From positions 310,001 to 374,000 of the forward strand of contig NZ_JAFKFW010000002.1 in NCBI RefSeq assembly GCF_017308015.1: a DNA stretch of 64,000 bases, in the 5' to 3' direction. Position numbers and translations under genes: made by a program. This stretch comes from Allobosea sp. GTDB lineage: Bacteria > Pseudomonadota > Alphaproteobacteria > Rhizobiales > Beijerinckiaceae. This document shows positions 51,515 to 59,979 of this stretch, in pieces. The notes beneath the pieces are model-generated. The model did not search any database. It had not been told where the DNA came from and saw only the letters and a list, made by a program, of their open reading frames with translations. How positions within the stretch are numbered: position 1 is the stretch's first letter; each line of letters opens with the position of its first letter.

Positions 51515-53849
51515 CGCGCGTCGCAGGCTCTATATGGGAGTGGAGAGCGGCCCGGTCGGCAGCTCCCGCATCCATGATTCCGCCCCCAAGCATGTCGCGG
51601 GCGAGGCACTCTATGTCGACGACGTCGCCGCGCCCGAAGGACTGCTGCACGCCTATCTCGGCACGAGCACGATCGCCCACGGCCGGTTGCTCTCGCTCGA
51701 TCTCGATGCCGTCCGGCAAGCGCCCGGCGTCATCGCCGTTCTGACGGCGGCGGATATCCCCGGCGTCAACGACATCTCCTCGACACATCTGCATGACGAG
51801 CCGGTCTTCGCGACGCAGGCTATCCTGTTCCACGGCCAGCCGCTCTTTGCGGTCGTCGCCGAGACCCGCGAGCTGGCAAGACAGGCCGCGACGCTGGCCA
51901 ATGCGGAGTATGCCGAGGAGGCGCCGCTGATCGATGTCGCCGCCGCGCGCAGGGCCGGCGGCAAGTTGGTCACCGAGCCGCTCAAACTGGAACGCGGCGA
52001 TGTCGCGGGGGCACTCGCGGCCAGCCCGCGCCGGCTGAAAGGCGCGATGGCGATCGGCGGGCAGGAGCATTTCTACCTCGAAAGCCAGATCGCGCTCGCC
52101 ATCCCCGGCGAGGACGAGGACATCGCCGTGCTGGTCTCGACCCAGCATCCGAGCGAGGTCCAGCACATGGTCGCCGTCGTGCTCGGCATCGGCTCGCATG
52201 CGGTCACCGTCGAGGTCCGGCGCATGGGCGGCGGTTTCGGCGGCAAGGAAACGCAGGCCAATCTTTTCGCCTGCGTCGCCGCGCTCTGCGCCCGAAAACT
52301 GAAGCGGCCGGTCAAGCTCCGGCCCGATCGCGACGACGACATGGCGATCACCGGCAAGCGGCACGATTTCGTCTGCGACTACGAGATCGGCTTCGACGAC
52401 GAGGGGCGCATCCACGCGGTCGACGCCATCTATGCGGCGCGCTGCGGCTGGAACGCCGATCTGTCGGGGCCGGTGACGGACCGCGCCCTGTTCCACATGG
52501 ACAATTGCTATTTCTACCCGGCGGTGCGCGCCCGCTCCGAGCCGCTTTTCACCAATACCTGCTCCAACACGGCCTTCCGCGGCTTCGGCGGGCCGCAGGG
52601 CATGGTCGGGGCCGAGCGCTTCATCGAAGAGGTCGCCTATGCGACCGGGCTCGACCCACTGGAGGTGCGCCGGCGCAACCTCTATGGCGGCCCCGGCCGC
52701 GACGTCACGCCCTATCACCAGACGGTCGAAGACAACATCGCGGCCGATGTCATCGGCGAGCTGGAACGGCGCTGCGATTATCAGACACGCAAGGCCGCGA
52801 TCCGCGAGGCCAACAGGACGAGCCCGATCGTCAAGCGCGGCATCGCGCTGACGCCGGTGAAGTTCGGCATCTCCTTCACCGCGACCTGGTTCAACCAGGC
52901 CGGGGCGCTGGTGCATGTCTATACGGACGGCACGGTCGCGCTGAACCATGGCGGCACCGAGATGGGGCAAGGGCTCTATATCAAGGTGGCGCAGGTGGTG
53001 GCGCATGCCTTCGGCATCGGGCTCGATCAGGTCAAGATCACCGCGACGACCACCGGCAAGGTGCCGAACACCTCGGCCACCGCCGCTTCCTCCGGCTCCG
53101 ATCTCAACGGCATGGCGGCGCTCGACGCCTGCGAGACAATCAAGAAGCGGCTGACGGAATTCGCAAGGAAGCATTGGCAGGTCGAGGCCGGGGATGTCGC
53201 CTTCCTGCCCGGCCGCGTGAAGATCGGCGCTCGCGAGATCGCGTTCAAGGAATTGATCGCGGCCGCCTATATTGCGCGCGTCCAGCTCTCGGCAACGGGC
53301 TTCTATGCAACGCCGAAAATCCATTGGGACCGCAAGGCCGGGCGCGGCCACCCGTTCTATTATTTCGCCTATGGCGCGGCGGCGGCCGAGGTCGCAATCG
53401 ACACGCTGACCGGCGAGTACAAGATCGAGCGCGTCGATATCCTGCACGATTGCGGGCAGTCGCTGAACCCGGCGATCGACAAGGGCCAGATCGAGGGCGG
53501 CTTCGTGCAGGGCATGGGCTGGCTGACGACCGAAGAGTTGGTCTGGGACAGGAAGGGCCGCCTCTGGACCCATGCGCCCTCGACCTACAAGATCCCGGTC
53601 GCCTCGGACCGGCCACGCATCTTCAACGTACACCTGCTCGAAAACGCGCCGAACCGCGAGCCGACGATCCATCGTTCCAAGGCGGTGGGCGAGCCGCCCT
53701 TGATGCTGGCGATCTCGGCGCTGCACGCACTTTCGGATGCGGTGGCGAGCGTCGGCGATCATCGCATCTGCCCGCGCCTCGATGCGCCGGCGACGCCGGA
53801 GCGCGTGCTGGATGCTGTCGAGCGAGTCCGGGCGGAGGCCGCACGATGA
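51507..53849 (+). CDS. xdhB: Xanthine dehydrogenase large (molybdopterin) subunit
   Basis: 780-residue molybdenum-cofactor subunit that oxidises hypoxanthine and xanthine to urate. Cofactor and substrate motifs are VRRMGGGFGGKETQANLFAC, FRGFGGPQGMVGAERFIEEV and TEMGQGLYIKVAQVVAH. The catalytic Glu is in KAVGEPPLMLAISAL near the C-terminus. Its length is normal. It overlaps xdhA by 8 nt and xdhC by 4 nt. Confidence 0.96.
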   Translation: MADARRRLYMGVESGPVGSSRIHDSAPKHVAGEALYVDDVAAPEGLLHAYLGTSTIAHGRLLSLDLDAVRQAPGVIAVLTAADIPGVNDISSTHLHDEPVFATQAILFHGQPLFAVVAETRELARQAATLANAEYAEEAPLIDVAAARRAGGKLVTEPLKLERGDVAGALAASPRRLKGAMAIGGQEHFYLESQIALAIPGEDEDIAVLVSTQHPSEVQHMVAVVLGIGSHAVTVEVRRMGGGFGGKETQANLFACVAALCARKLKRPVKLRPDRDDDMAITGKRHDFVCDYEIGFDDEGRIHAVDAIYAARCGWNADLSGPVTDRALFHMDNCYFYPAVRARSEPLFTNTCSNTAFRGFGGPQGMVGAERFIEEVAYATGLDPLEVRRRNLYGGPGRDVTPYHQTVEDNIAADVIGELERRCDYQTRKAAIREANRTSPIVKRGIALTPVKFGISFTATWFNQAGALVHVYTDGTVALNHGGTEMGQGLYIKVAQVVAHAFGIGLDQVKITATTTGKVPNTSATAASSGSDLNGMAALDACETIKKRLTEFARKHWQVEAGDVAFLPGRVKIGAREIAFKELIAAAYIARVQLSATGFYATPKIHWDRKAGRGHPFYYFAYGAAAAEVAIDTLTGEYKIERVDILHDCGQSLNPAIDKGQIEGGFVQGMGWLTTEELVWDRKGRLWTHAPSTYKIPVASDRPRIFNVHLLENAPNREPTIHRSKAVGEPPLMLAISALHALSDAVASVGDHRICPRLDAPATPERVLDAVERVRAEAAR

Positions 53850-54688
53850 CCCTCGCAGCTTTCCTCACCGCCCATCAGCGCAACGGCATCGTTCTCGTCC
53901 GCATTGAAGCCGCGGAAGGCTCGACGCCGCGCGAAGCCGGGGCCTGTATGGCTGTGAGCTCGAACGCCATCGCGGGGACCATCGGCGGCGGGCAGCTCGA
54001 ATTCCATTGCATCGACATCGCCCGGCACATGCTGAGCGACGGCGCCGATGAGCGGTTGCTCGACATTCCGCTCGGTCCGCAGATGGGGCAGTGCTGCGGC
54101 GGGCGGGTGCGCGTGTCGCTGCGCCATGCCGGGGCAGCCGAGATCACTCTGTTCAGCACCCGCGAGAAGGCGGAGGCCGCGGCGCGGCCGCCGGTGCTGA
54201 TCTTCGGCGCCGGGCATACTGGCCGGGCTCTTGCGAAAGTAATGGCGCTCTTGCCCGTATCCGTTTCGCTGATCGACGATCGCGACGACGTCATGAGCGG
54301 ACTTCCAGCCGCCGTCACCTGCATCCGCAGGGCCGATCCTGTCGATGCGATCGCAAGCGCACCGGGCAAAGCGGCCTTCGTGGTGCTCTCGCACAGTCAC
54401 GCGCTCGACTACCGGCTGACCGAGGCGGCACTGGCGCGCGGCGATGCCGCTTATGTCGGCATGATCGGCTCTGCGACCAAGCGCGCCCGTTTCGAGGCAA
54501 GTTTCCTGCGCAGCGGCGGGCGGCGCGAGGTGCTGGCGCGCCTGACCTGCCCGATCGGCGGTTCGGATGTGGACGACAAGCGCCCGGAGGTGATCGCGGC
54601 CTTGACGGCAGCCGAGCTGGTGCGTTGCTTGCTTGGCCGCCGGGAACCGGCGCGAAGGAGAAAAGCGAGACATGAATCAGCCGCGTGA
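53846..54688 (+). CDS. xdhC: Xanthine dehydrogenase accessory protein XdhC
   Basis: 280-residue XdhC/CoxI family protein that binds molybdenum cofactor and helps insert its sulfurated form into XdhB. Seen are the N-terminal VRIEAAEGSTPREAGACM, GTIGGGQLE, the Cys motif GQCCGGRVRV, and a Rossmann-like domain (VLIFGAGHTGRALAKV; YVGMIGSATKRARF). The ATG overlaps the xdhB stop (ATGA); its 3' end overlaps the transporter ATPase gene by 17 nt. Confidence 0.94.
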   Translation: MTLAAFLTAHQRNGIVLVRIEAAEGSTPREAGACMAVSSNAIAGTIGGGQLEFHCIDIARHMLSDGADERLLDIPLGPQMGQCCGGRVRVSLRHAGAAEITLFSTREKAEAAARPPVLIFGAGHTGRALAKVMALLPVSVSLIDDRDDVMSGLPAAVTCIRRADPVDAIASAPGKAAFVVLSHSHALDYRLTEAALARGDAAYVGMIGSATKRARFEASFLRSGGRREVLARLTCPIGGSDVDDKRPEVIAALTAAELVRCLLGRREPARRRKARHESAA

Positions 54689-56216
54689 GCAGGAGGTGCC
54701 GCCGCGGCTGGCGCTCGCCCATATTTCGAAGAGCTTTCCAGGCGTCAAAGCCAATGAGGACGTCAGCCTGAGCGTCAGGCCCGGCGAAATTCACGCCCTG
54801 CTCGGCGAGAACGGCGCGGGCAAATCGACACTGGTCAAGATCATCTACGGCGTCCAGCAGGCCGACGAGGGCACCATCTCCTGGAACGGCTCGCCCGTGT
54901 CGATCCCCTCGCCCAAGGCCGCGCGCAAGCTCGGCATCGGCATGGTCTTCCAGCATTTCTCGCTGTTCGACGCGATGACGGTGATCGAGAACATCGCGCT
55001 TGGACTCGACGAAGCGGTCGATCGCGAGGAGCTCAAACAACGCGTCGCGACGATCCTGCAATCCTATTCTCTGCCGCTCGACCCCGAACGCGAGGTGCAT
55101 ACGCTCTCGGTCGGCGAGCGCCAGCGCATCGAGATCGTGCGCTGCCTGCTACAGAAGCCGAAGCTGCTGATCATGGACGAGCCGACCTCGGTGCTGACGC
55201 CGCAGGAGGTCGAGCGCCTGTTCGCGACGCTCCGGCAGATCGCGGCGGAAGGCTGCTCAATCCTCTACATCTCGCACAAGCTGCACGAGATCAAAGCGCT
55301 CTGCGACAGTGCCACCATCCTGCGCGGCGGGCGCGTCGTTGCGAGCTGCGACCCCAAGGTCGAGACGACCAGGCGCATGGCCGAGCTGATGATCGGTGCG
55401 GAGCTGCGCAAGATCGAGCACGGCAAGGCGGCCGGCAGCGGCGCGGTCCGGCTGGAGGTCAAAGGCCTTTCACTCCCCGGTGAGCCGCCCTTCGGCACCG
55501 ATCTGGAGAGCGTTTCCTTCGAGGCGCGCGCCGGCGAGATCCTCGGCATCGCCGGTGTCGCCGGCAACGGACAGGCCGAACTCCTGACCGCTCTCTCGGG
55601 CGAACAGCTCGCGGGTGATGCCCTGGCGATCAAGCTCGACGGCGAAGCGATCGGGCTGGAAGGCGCAGGCGCGCGCCGCGCCCTCGGCCTCGCCTGCGTA
55701 CCCGAGGAGCGCAACGGCCATGCCGCCGTGCCGGATTTCTCGCTCGCCGACAACGGCGTCCTGACCGCGCGCCACCGACTGCCATTGGCGCCGCATGGCT
55801 TCATCAGCCGAGGCAACGTGAAGCGTTTCGCCGACAACGTCATCAAGCTCTTCGACGTCCGCACCACCGGGAATGCCGCACTCGCCAGCTCGCTTTCGGG
55901 CGGCAATTTGCAGAAATTCATCATGGGCCGCGAGATTGGCCAGCAGCCGGCCGTTCTTGTCGTCTCGCAGCCGACCTGGGGGGTCGATGCCGGCGCCGCC
56001 GCCGCGATCCGGCAGGAACTGGTCGATCTCGCAGCCAAGGGCTCGGCCGTGGTCGTGATCTCGCAGGACCTCGATGAACTGCTCGAGCTCGCCGACCGGC
56101 TCTGCGTCATCAACGAGGGGCGGCTCTCGGCGCCGCGCCCCGTCGCCAGCCTCGGCATCGACGAGATCGGCCTGATGATGGGCGGCGTCCACGGCGCGGA
56201 GACGGCACATGCTTGA
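54672..56216 (+). CDS. BMP-type purine nucleoside ABC transporter, double ATP-binding protein
   Basis: 514 aa with two fused ABC domains. Domain 1 has Walker A LLGENGAGKSTLVKII, signature LSVGERQRIEIVRC and Walker B LLIMDEPTSVLTP. Domain 2 has the degenerate GIAGVAGNGQAELLTAL and signature LSGGNLQKFIMGREI, as usual for this type (NupA/YufO). It overlaps xdhC by 17 nt and the first permease by 8 nt. The operon position implies a purine base or nucleoside as substrate, which is inference. Confidence 0.92.
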   Translation: MNQPREQEVPPRLALAHISKSFPGVKANEDVSLSVRPGEIHALLGENGAGKSTLVKIIYGVQQADEGTISWNGSPVSIPSPKAARKLGIGMVFQHFSLFDAMTVIENIALGLDEAVDREELKQRVATILQSYSLPLDPEREVHTLSVGERQRIEIVRCLLQKPKLLIMDEPTSVLTPQEVERLFATLRQIAAEGCSILYISHKLHEIKALCDSATILRGGRVVASCDPKVETTRRMAELMIGAELRKIEHGKAAGSGAVRLEVKGLSLPGEPPFGTDLESVSFEARAGEILGIAGVAGNGQAELLTALSGEQLAGDALAIKLDGEAIGLEGAGARRALGLACVPEERNGHAAVPDFSLADNGVLTARHRLPLAPHGFISRGNVKRFADNVIKLFDVRTTGNAALASSLSGGNLQKFIMGREIGQQPAVLVVSQPTWGVDAGAAAAIRQELVDLAAKGSAVVVISQDLDELLELADRLCVINEGRLSAPRPVASLGIDEIGLMMGGVHGAETAHA

Positions 56217-57273
56217 ATGGCGCCGCCGCCGCGAGCCGAGCACGCTGATGCTGCTTGCAAGCCCGCTGATCGCGATCGGGCTCACCATGGTGATCGGCAT
56301 GATCGTCTTCACCGCCATGGGCTATGACGGTTTCCATGCCGTCGAGAGCATCTTCCTGACGCCCTTTCTCGAGCCGCAGCGCTGGGGTGATATCGGGGTC
56401 AAGGGCGCGCCGCTGGTGATGATCGCGCTCGGGCTGGCCATCGGCTTCCGGGCCAATGTCTGGAATATCGGCGCCGAGGGACAGTACGTCATGGGCGCCA
56501 TCGCCGGGACCGGCGTCGCCCTGCTAACCTATGACATGACGGGATGGTGGATCCTGCCCGCCATGGTGCTGGCCGGCATCCTCGGCGGCATGGCCTGGGC
56601 AGCGATCCCCGCCCTCCTGCGCGTCAAATTGCAGGTCAGCGAAATCCTGACCAGCCTGATGCTGACCTATGTCGCGGTACAGTTCCTGTATTTTCTGGTG
56701 CGCGGCCCCTGGAAGGATCCCGGAGGCTTCAACTTCCCGCAGACGCGGATGTTCACCGCCGACCAGACCCTGCCGACCGTACTGGAAGGCTCGCTCGTCC
56801 ATCTCGGCATCCCCGCCGCGCTTGTGCTCGCGGTGATCGCCTGGCTGCTGATGGAGAAGACCACCGCCGGCTATGCGATCAAGGTCGTCGGCCTCGCGCC
56901 GGCTGCCGCGCGCCATGGCGGCTTCAGCGCCGCGCGTACGACCTGGGCCACGATGCTGATCAGCGGCGCGCTCGCCGGGCTTGCCGGCCTGTTCGAAGCG
57001 GCCGGTCCGTTCGGCCAGCTCACGCCGCAATTCCCGGTCGGCTACGGCTTCACCGCGATCATCGTCGCCTTCCTGGGCCGGCTCAATCCGCTCGGCATCG
57101 TCTTCGGCGGCATCGTGCTGGCCGGGACCTATGTCGGCGGCGAGATCGCTCAGTCGACGGTCCGGCTGCCGCAGGCCGCAACCGGCCTGTTCCAGGCGAC
57201 GCTGCTGTTCATGCTGCTCGCCACCGACGTGCTGGTGCGCTGGCGCATCGCCCTCAAGCGGAGGGTGGCATGA
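56209..57273 (+). CDS. BMP-type purine ABC transporter permease 1
   Basis: 354-residue inner-membrane permease of the BPD_transp_2 (LivH/RbsC-like) family with about 8-10 hydrophobic segments. The conserved block ANVWNIGAEGQYVMGAIAGT is the YufP/NupB hallmark, and PVGYGFTAIIVAFLGRLNP follows later. It overlaps the ATPase gene by 8 nt and the second permease gene by 4 nt. Confidence 0.93.
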   Translation: MLEWRRRREPSTLMLLASPLIAIGLTMVIGMIVFTAMGYDGFHAVESIFLTPFLEPQRWGDIGVKGAPLVMIALGLAIGFRANVWNIGAEGQYVMGAIAGTGVALLTYDMTGWWILPAMVLAGILGGMAWAAIPALLRVKLQVSEILTSLMLTYVAVQFLYFLVRGPWKDPGGFNFPQTRMFTADQTLPTVLEGSLVHLGIPAALVLAVIAWLLMEKTTAGYAIKVVGLAPAAARHGGFSAARTTWATMLISGALAGLAGLFEAAGPFGQLTPQFPVGYGFTAIIVAFLGRLNPLGIVFGGIVLAGTYVGGEIAQSTVRLPQAATGLFQATLLFMLLATDVLVRWRIALKRRVA

Positions 57274-58193
57274 CCTCCGCCATGCTTGTCTCCATCCTGA
57301 TGACCTTGATCGCGGCTTCGACACCGTTGCTGCTGGCCTCTCTGGGCGAGCTCGTCGCGGAGAAGTCGGGCGTGCTCAATCTCGGTGTCGAGGGCATGAT
57401 GCTGTGCGGCGCGGTTGCAGGCTTCGCCGTGGCGTTCTCGACCGGCAGCACCGGCATCGGCCTTATCGCGGCGATCATTGCCGGAGTCGCTGCCTCGATG
57501 ATCTTCGCCGTGCTCGCGCTCTCGCTGATGGCCAATCAGGTCGCGACGGGGCTCGCGCTGACGATCTTCGGCATCGGCGCCTCCTCGCTGATCGGCGCGG
57601 GCTTCGTCGGGCGCACCATCACGCGGCTCCAGCCGGTGTTTCCGGCGATGCTGTCCGAGCACCCGCTTCTTCGGGTTATCTTCGGCCACGACATCCTCGT
57701 CTATCTCTCGTTCGCGCTCGTCGCTGCCGTCGGCTGGTTCCTGCGCCGGACGCGACCGGGGCTGATTCTGCGCGCCGTGGGCGAAAACGACGCTTCCGCC
57801 CATGCCATCGGCTATCCGGTGATCGCCATTCGCTATGCGGCGGTCGCCTTCGGCGGCGCGCTGGCGGGGCTCGGCGGCGCCTATTTCTCGCTGGCGCTGA
57901 CGCCGATGTGGGCCGATCGGCTGACGGCCGGACGCGGCTGGATCGCGCTCGCGCTCGTCGTGTTCTCGGCCTGGAAGCCGGGGCGCCTGCTGCTCGGAGC
58001 CTATCTGTTCGGCGCCGTGATGACGCTCGAATTGCAGTTGAAGGCAGCCGGTGTCACCTGGTTTGCGCCGGAGGTGCTGGCGATGGCCCCCTACCTTGCG
58101 ACCATTGCAGTTCTGACCATGATGTCGCTAGGACGGAAGACCGGCCGGCTCGACGCGCCCGCCTGCCTCGGCAAACCCTTCTCGGCGTCCTGA
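57270..58193 (+). CDS. BMP-type purine ABC transporter permease 2
   Basis: 307-residue permease paired with the preceding one. Conserved stretch LVAEKSGVLNLGVEGMMLCG (YufQ/NupC-like) lies near residues 28-47; later LGGAYFSLALTPMWADRLTAG. ATG overlaps the first permease's stop (ATGA). The binding-protein gene follows 31 nt downstream. Confidence 0.93.
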   Translation: MTSAMLVSILMTLIAASTPLLLASLGELVAEKSGVLNLGVEGMMLCGAVAGFAVAFSTGSTGIGLIAAIIAGVAASMIFAVLALSLMANQVATGLALTIFGIGASSLIGAGFVGRTITRLQPVFPAMLSEHPLLRVIFGHDILVYLSFALVAAVGWFLRRTRPGLILRAVGENDASAHAIGYPVIAIRYAAVAFGGALAGLGGAYFSLALTPMWADRLTAGRGWIALALVVFSAWKPGRLLLGAYLFGAVMTLELQLKAAGVTWFAPEVLAMAPYLATIAVLTMMSLGRKTGRLDAPACLGKPFSAS

Positions 58194-58224
58194 CGCCGCA
58201 ACCCACAACGGGGAGTTTTCGGAC

Positions 58225-59304
58225 ATGACCAGCATCATCACCCGCCGCAGGCTGACCTTCGGCGCGGCCGCCGCCTCCACCCTGCCGATCCTCGGCCGGA
58301 GCGCCTCGGCGCAGGCGCCGCTCGGTGTCGGCTTCGTCTATGTCGGCCCGATCGGCGATCATGGCTATACTTGGACGCATGACCAGGGCCGGCTCGCGCT
58401 GGAGAAGGAGTACGGCGCCAAGATCAAGACCAGCTTCATCGAGAACGTCGCCGAGGGGCCGGACGCGGCGCGCGCCATCCGCCAGCTCGCCCAGGCCGGC
58501 AACCAGCTGATCTTCACAACCTCGTTCGGCTTCATGAACCCGACGATCCAGGTCGCCAAGCAGTTCCCGAAGATCAAGTTCGAGCACGCCACCGGCTATA
58601 TGCGCGCCGAAAACGTCGCGACCTACGACGCCCGTTTCTACGAGGGCCGCGCCGTAATCGGCACCATTGCCGGCCATATGTCGAAGACGGGCCAGGCTGG
58701 CTATGTCGCCTCCTTCCCGATCCCGGAAGTGGTGATGGGCATCAACGCCTTCCATCTCGCAGCCCGCAAGGTGAACCCGAACTTCAAGACCAAGGTCGTC
58801 TGGTGCTCGACCTGGTACGATCCGGCCAAGGAGGCCGATGCCGCCAAGGCGCTGATCGACCAGGGGGCCGACATGATCACCCAGCACACTGATTCTGCCG
58901 CCCCGCTCCAGGCAGCCGAGCAGCGCGGCGTGTTCGCCTTCGGGCAGGCCTCCGACATGAAGTCCTTCGCGCCCAAGGCCCATCTCAGCGCCATCGTCGA
59001 CGACTGGTCGGGCTACTACATCAAGCGCGTGAAGGAAGTGATGGACGGCAACTGGAAGAGCGGCGCCGTCTGGGGCGGCATCAAGGACGGCTTCGTCAAG
59101 CTCGCGCCCTATAACGACGCTGTCACGCCCGCGGCCCGTGCGGCAGCCGACGAAGTCACCAAAGGCATCGTCGCCGGCACGCTCCATCCGTTCACCGGTG
59201 AGCTCAAGGATCAGAAGGGCGAAATCCGCCTCAAGGCCGGCGAGACGGCGAGCGATGAGATGCTCTCGAAGATGGACTGGTATGTCGACGGCATCCAGGC
59301 CTGA
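58225..59304 (+). CDS. BMP family purine-binding protein with Tat signal
   Basis: 359-residue basic-membrane-protein (Med/PnrA-like) periplasmic binding protein. The N-terminus TRRRLTFGAAAAST is a twin-arginine type signal, then SASAQA before the mature part LGVGFVYVGPIGDHGYTWTH. Other family motifs are QLIFTTSFGFMNP and GADMITQHTDSAAPLQAAEQ. It probably captures purine nucleosides or bases. It is the last gene of the xdh-transporter run; a hairpin follows 14 nt downstream. Confidence 0.92.
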   Translation: MTSIITRRRLTFGAAAASTLPILGRSASAQAPLGVGFVYVGPIGDHGYTWTHDQGRLALEKEYGAKIKTSFIENVAEGPDAARAIRQLAQAGNQLIFTTSFGFMNPTIQVAKQFPKIKFEHATGYMRAENVATYDARFYEGRAVIGTIAGHMSKTGQAGYVASFPIPEVVMGINAFHLAARKVNPNFKTKVVWCSTWYDPAKEADAAKALIDQGADMITQHTDSAAPLQAAEQRGVFAFGQASDMKSFAPKAHLSAIVDDWSGYYIKRVKEVMDGNWKSGAVWGGIKDGFVKLAPYNDAVTPAARAAADEVTKGIVAGTLHPFTGELKDQKGEIRLKAGETASDEMLSKMDWYVDGIQA

Positions 59305-59317
59305 GCTTGATATCTTC

Positions 59318-59343
59318 GCTGCGGCGCCCGGTGACGCCGCAGC
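59318..59343 (+). terminator. Hairpin after the purine transporter operon
   Basis: GCTGCGGCG, an 8-nt loop and CGCCGCAGC, a perfect 9-bp GC-rich stem 14 nt after the BMP stop. No T-run follows. It lies in the 319-nt gap 59305-59623, which has no supportable gene. Confidence 0.55.
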
Positions 59344-59548
59344 GATTCGCCGGCTCCGGCGCCTGACGATCGGCAAGTTCGACCTCAAAAGCTTGTTCCA
59401 GCTCTAAAATGGGCCTGTTGCAGGCCTAAAACCGATGGAACGAAGCCGTTTCCTGTGCGTATCTACCGCCGCGGGCATCGTCTTTCCGCGACAACCGTGG
59501 CAACTGCGTGAGTTGCGCGCCGCGAATGGCATCCATGTGTCGCGGTCG

Positions 59549-59591
59549 CGCGTGTCGGAAACGAGCATGAATGCCCGTCTTCCGACACGCG
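59549..59591. promoter_or_regulatory. 12-bp inverted repeat in the HU gene leader
   Basis: CGCGTGTCGGAA, a 19-nt loop and TTCCGACACGCG pair perfectly. The repeat ends 19 nt before the AAGGAGG ribosome-binding site of the HU gene. It could be a protein operator or an mRNA stem-loop; there is no T-run to make it a terminator. Confidence 0.65.
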
Positions 59592-59623
59592 ACGCCTGAA
59601 CCACCTTTCTCAAGGAGGAATTC

Positions 59624-59896
59624 ATGACCAAGAACGAACTGATCGCCGCCATCGCCGAAGAGACCGGCAAGACTAAGGCCGACGTCTCGGCCATCCTGGC
59701 CTCACTCGGCGCGACGGTCGCCAAGACCCTGAAGAAGGGCGACGACGTCACCCTCGGCGGCATCGGCAAGCTCTCCGCCGCCAAGCGCGAGGCTCGCGAA
59801 GCCCGCAATCCCTCGACCGGCGCGACCATCAAGGTTCCGGCCAAGACCGTCGTGAAGTTCAAGGTCACCAAGGACCTCGCCGACGCGGTGGCGTAA
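59624..59896 (+). CDS. hupB: HU family DNA-binding protein
   Basis: 90-residue nucleoid protein with the HU/IHF fold. Family pattern: MTKNELIAAIAEETGKTKAD at the N-terminus, then DDVTLGGIGKLSAAKREARE and the DNA-wrapping arm with ARNPSTGATIKVPAK. A strong AAGGAGG lies at the right distance before ATG 59624. In many alphaproteobacteria hupB follows lon; here the upstream neighbour is the purine operon. A small hairpin (GCGTTT/AAACGC within GCAGCGT/ACGCTGC) at 59915-59945 follows the stop. Confidence 0.95.
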   Translation: MTKNELIAAIAEETGKTKADVSAILASLGATVAKTLKKGDDVTLGGIGKLSAAKREAREARNPSTGATIKVPAKTVVKFKVTKDLADAVA

Positions 59897-59914
59897 GGCC
59901 ATCATCGGGCTCAG

Positions 59915-59945
59915 GCAGCGTTTGCGCATGAAACGCGGACGCTGC
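59915..59945 (+). terminator. Possible terminator hairpin after hupB
   Basis: Nested repeats GCAGCGT...ACGCTGC and GCGTTT...AAACGC starting 18 nt after the hupB stop. The two stems share bases and are mutually exclusive in part; no T-run follows. Confidence 0.35.
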
Positions 59946-59979
59946 TTGACCCGGCGCCCCATGCCCTCACATTAGCGGC

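Noticed and set aside
51411-53762. 783-codon open frame antisense to xdhB
   Set aside because: xdhB has every Moco-subunit motif in frame; the antisense frame is a product of GC-rich codon bias, has atypical Arg/Asp/Gln-rich composition and no family motif.
59305-59623. A lon gene remnant before hupB
   Set aside because: Translation of the gap in all frames gives no Lon-like stretch; only hairpins are visible.
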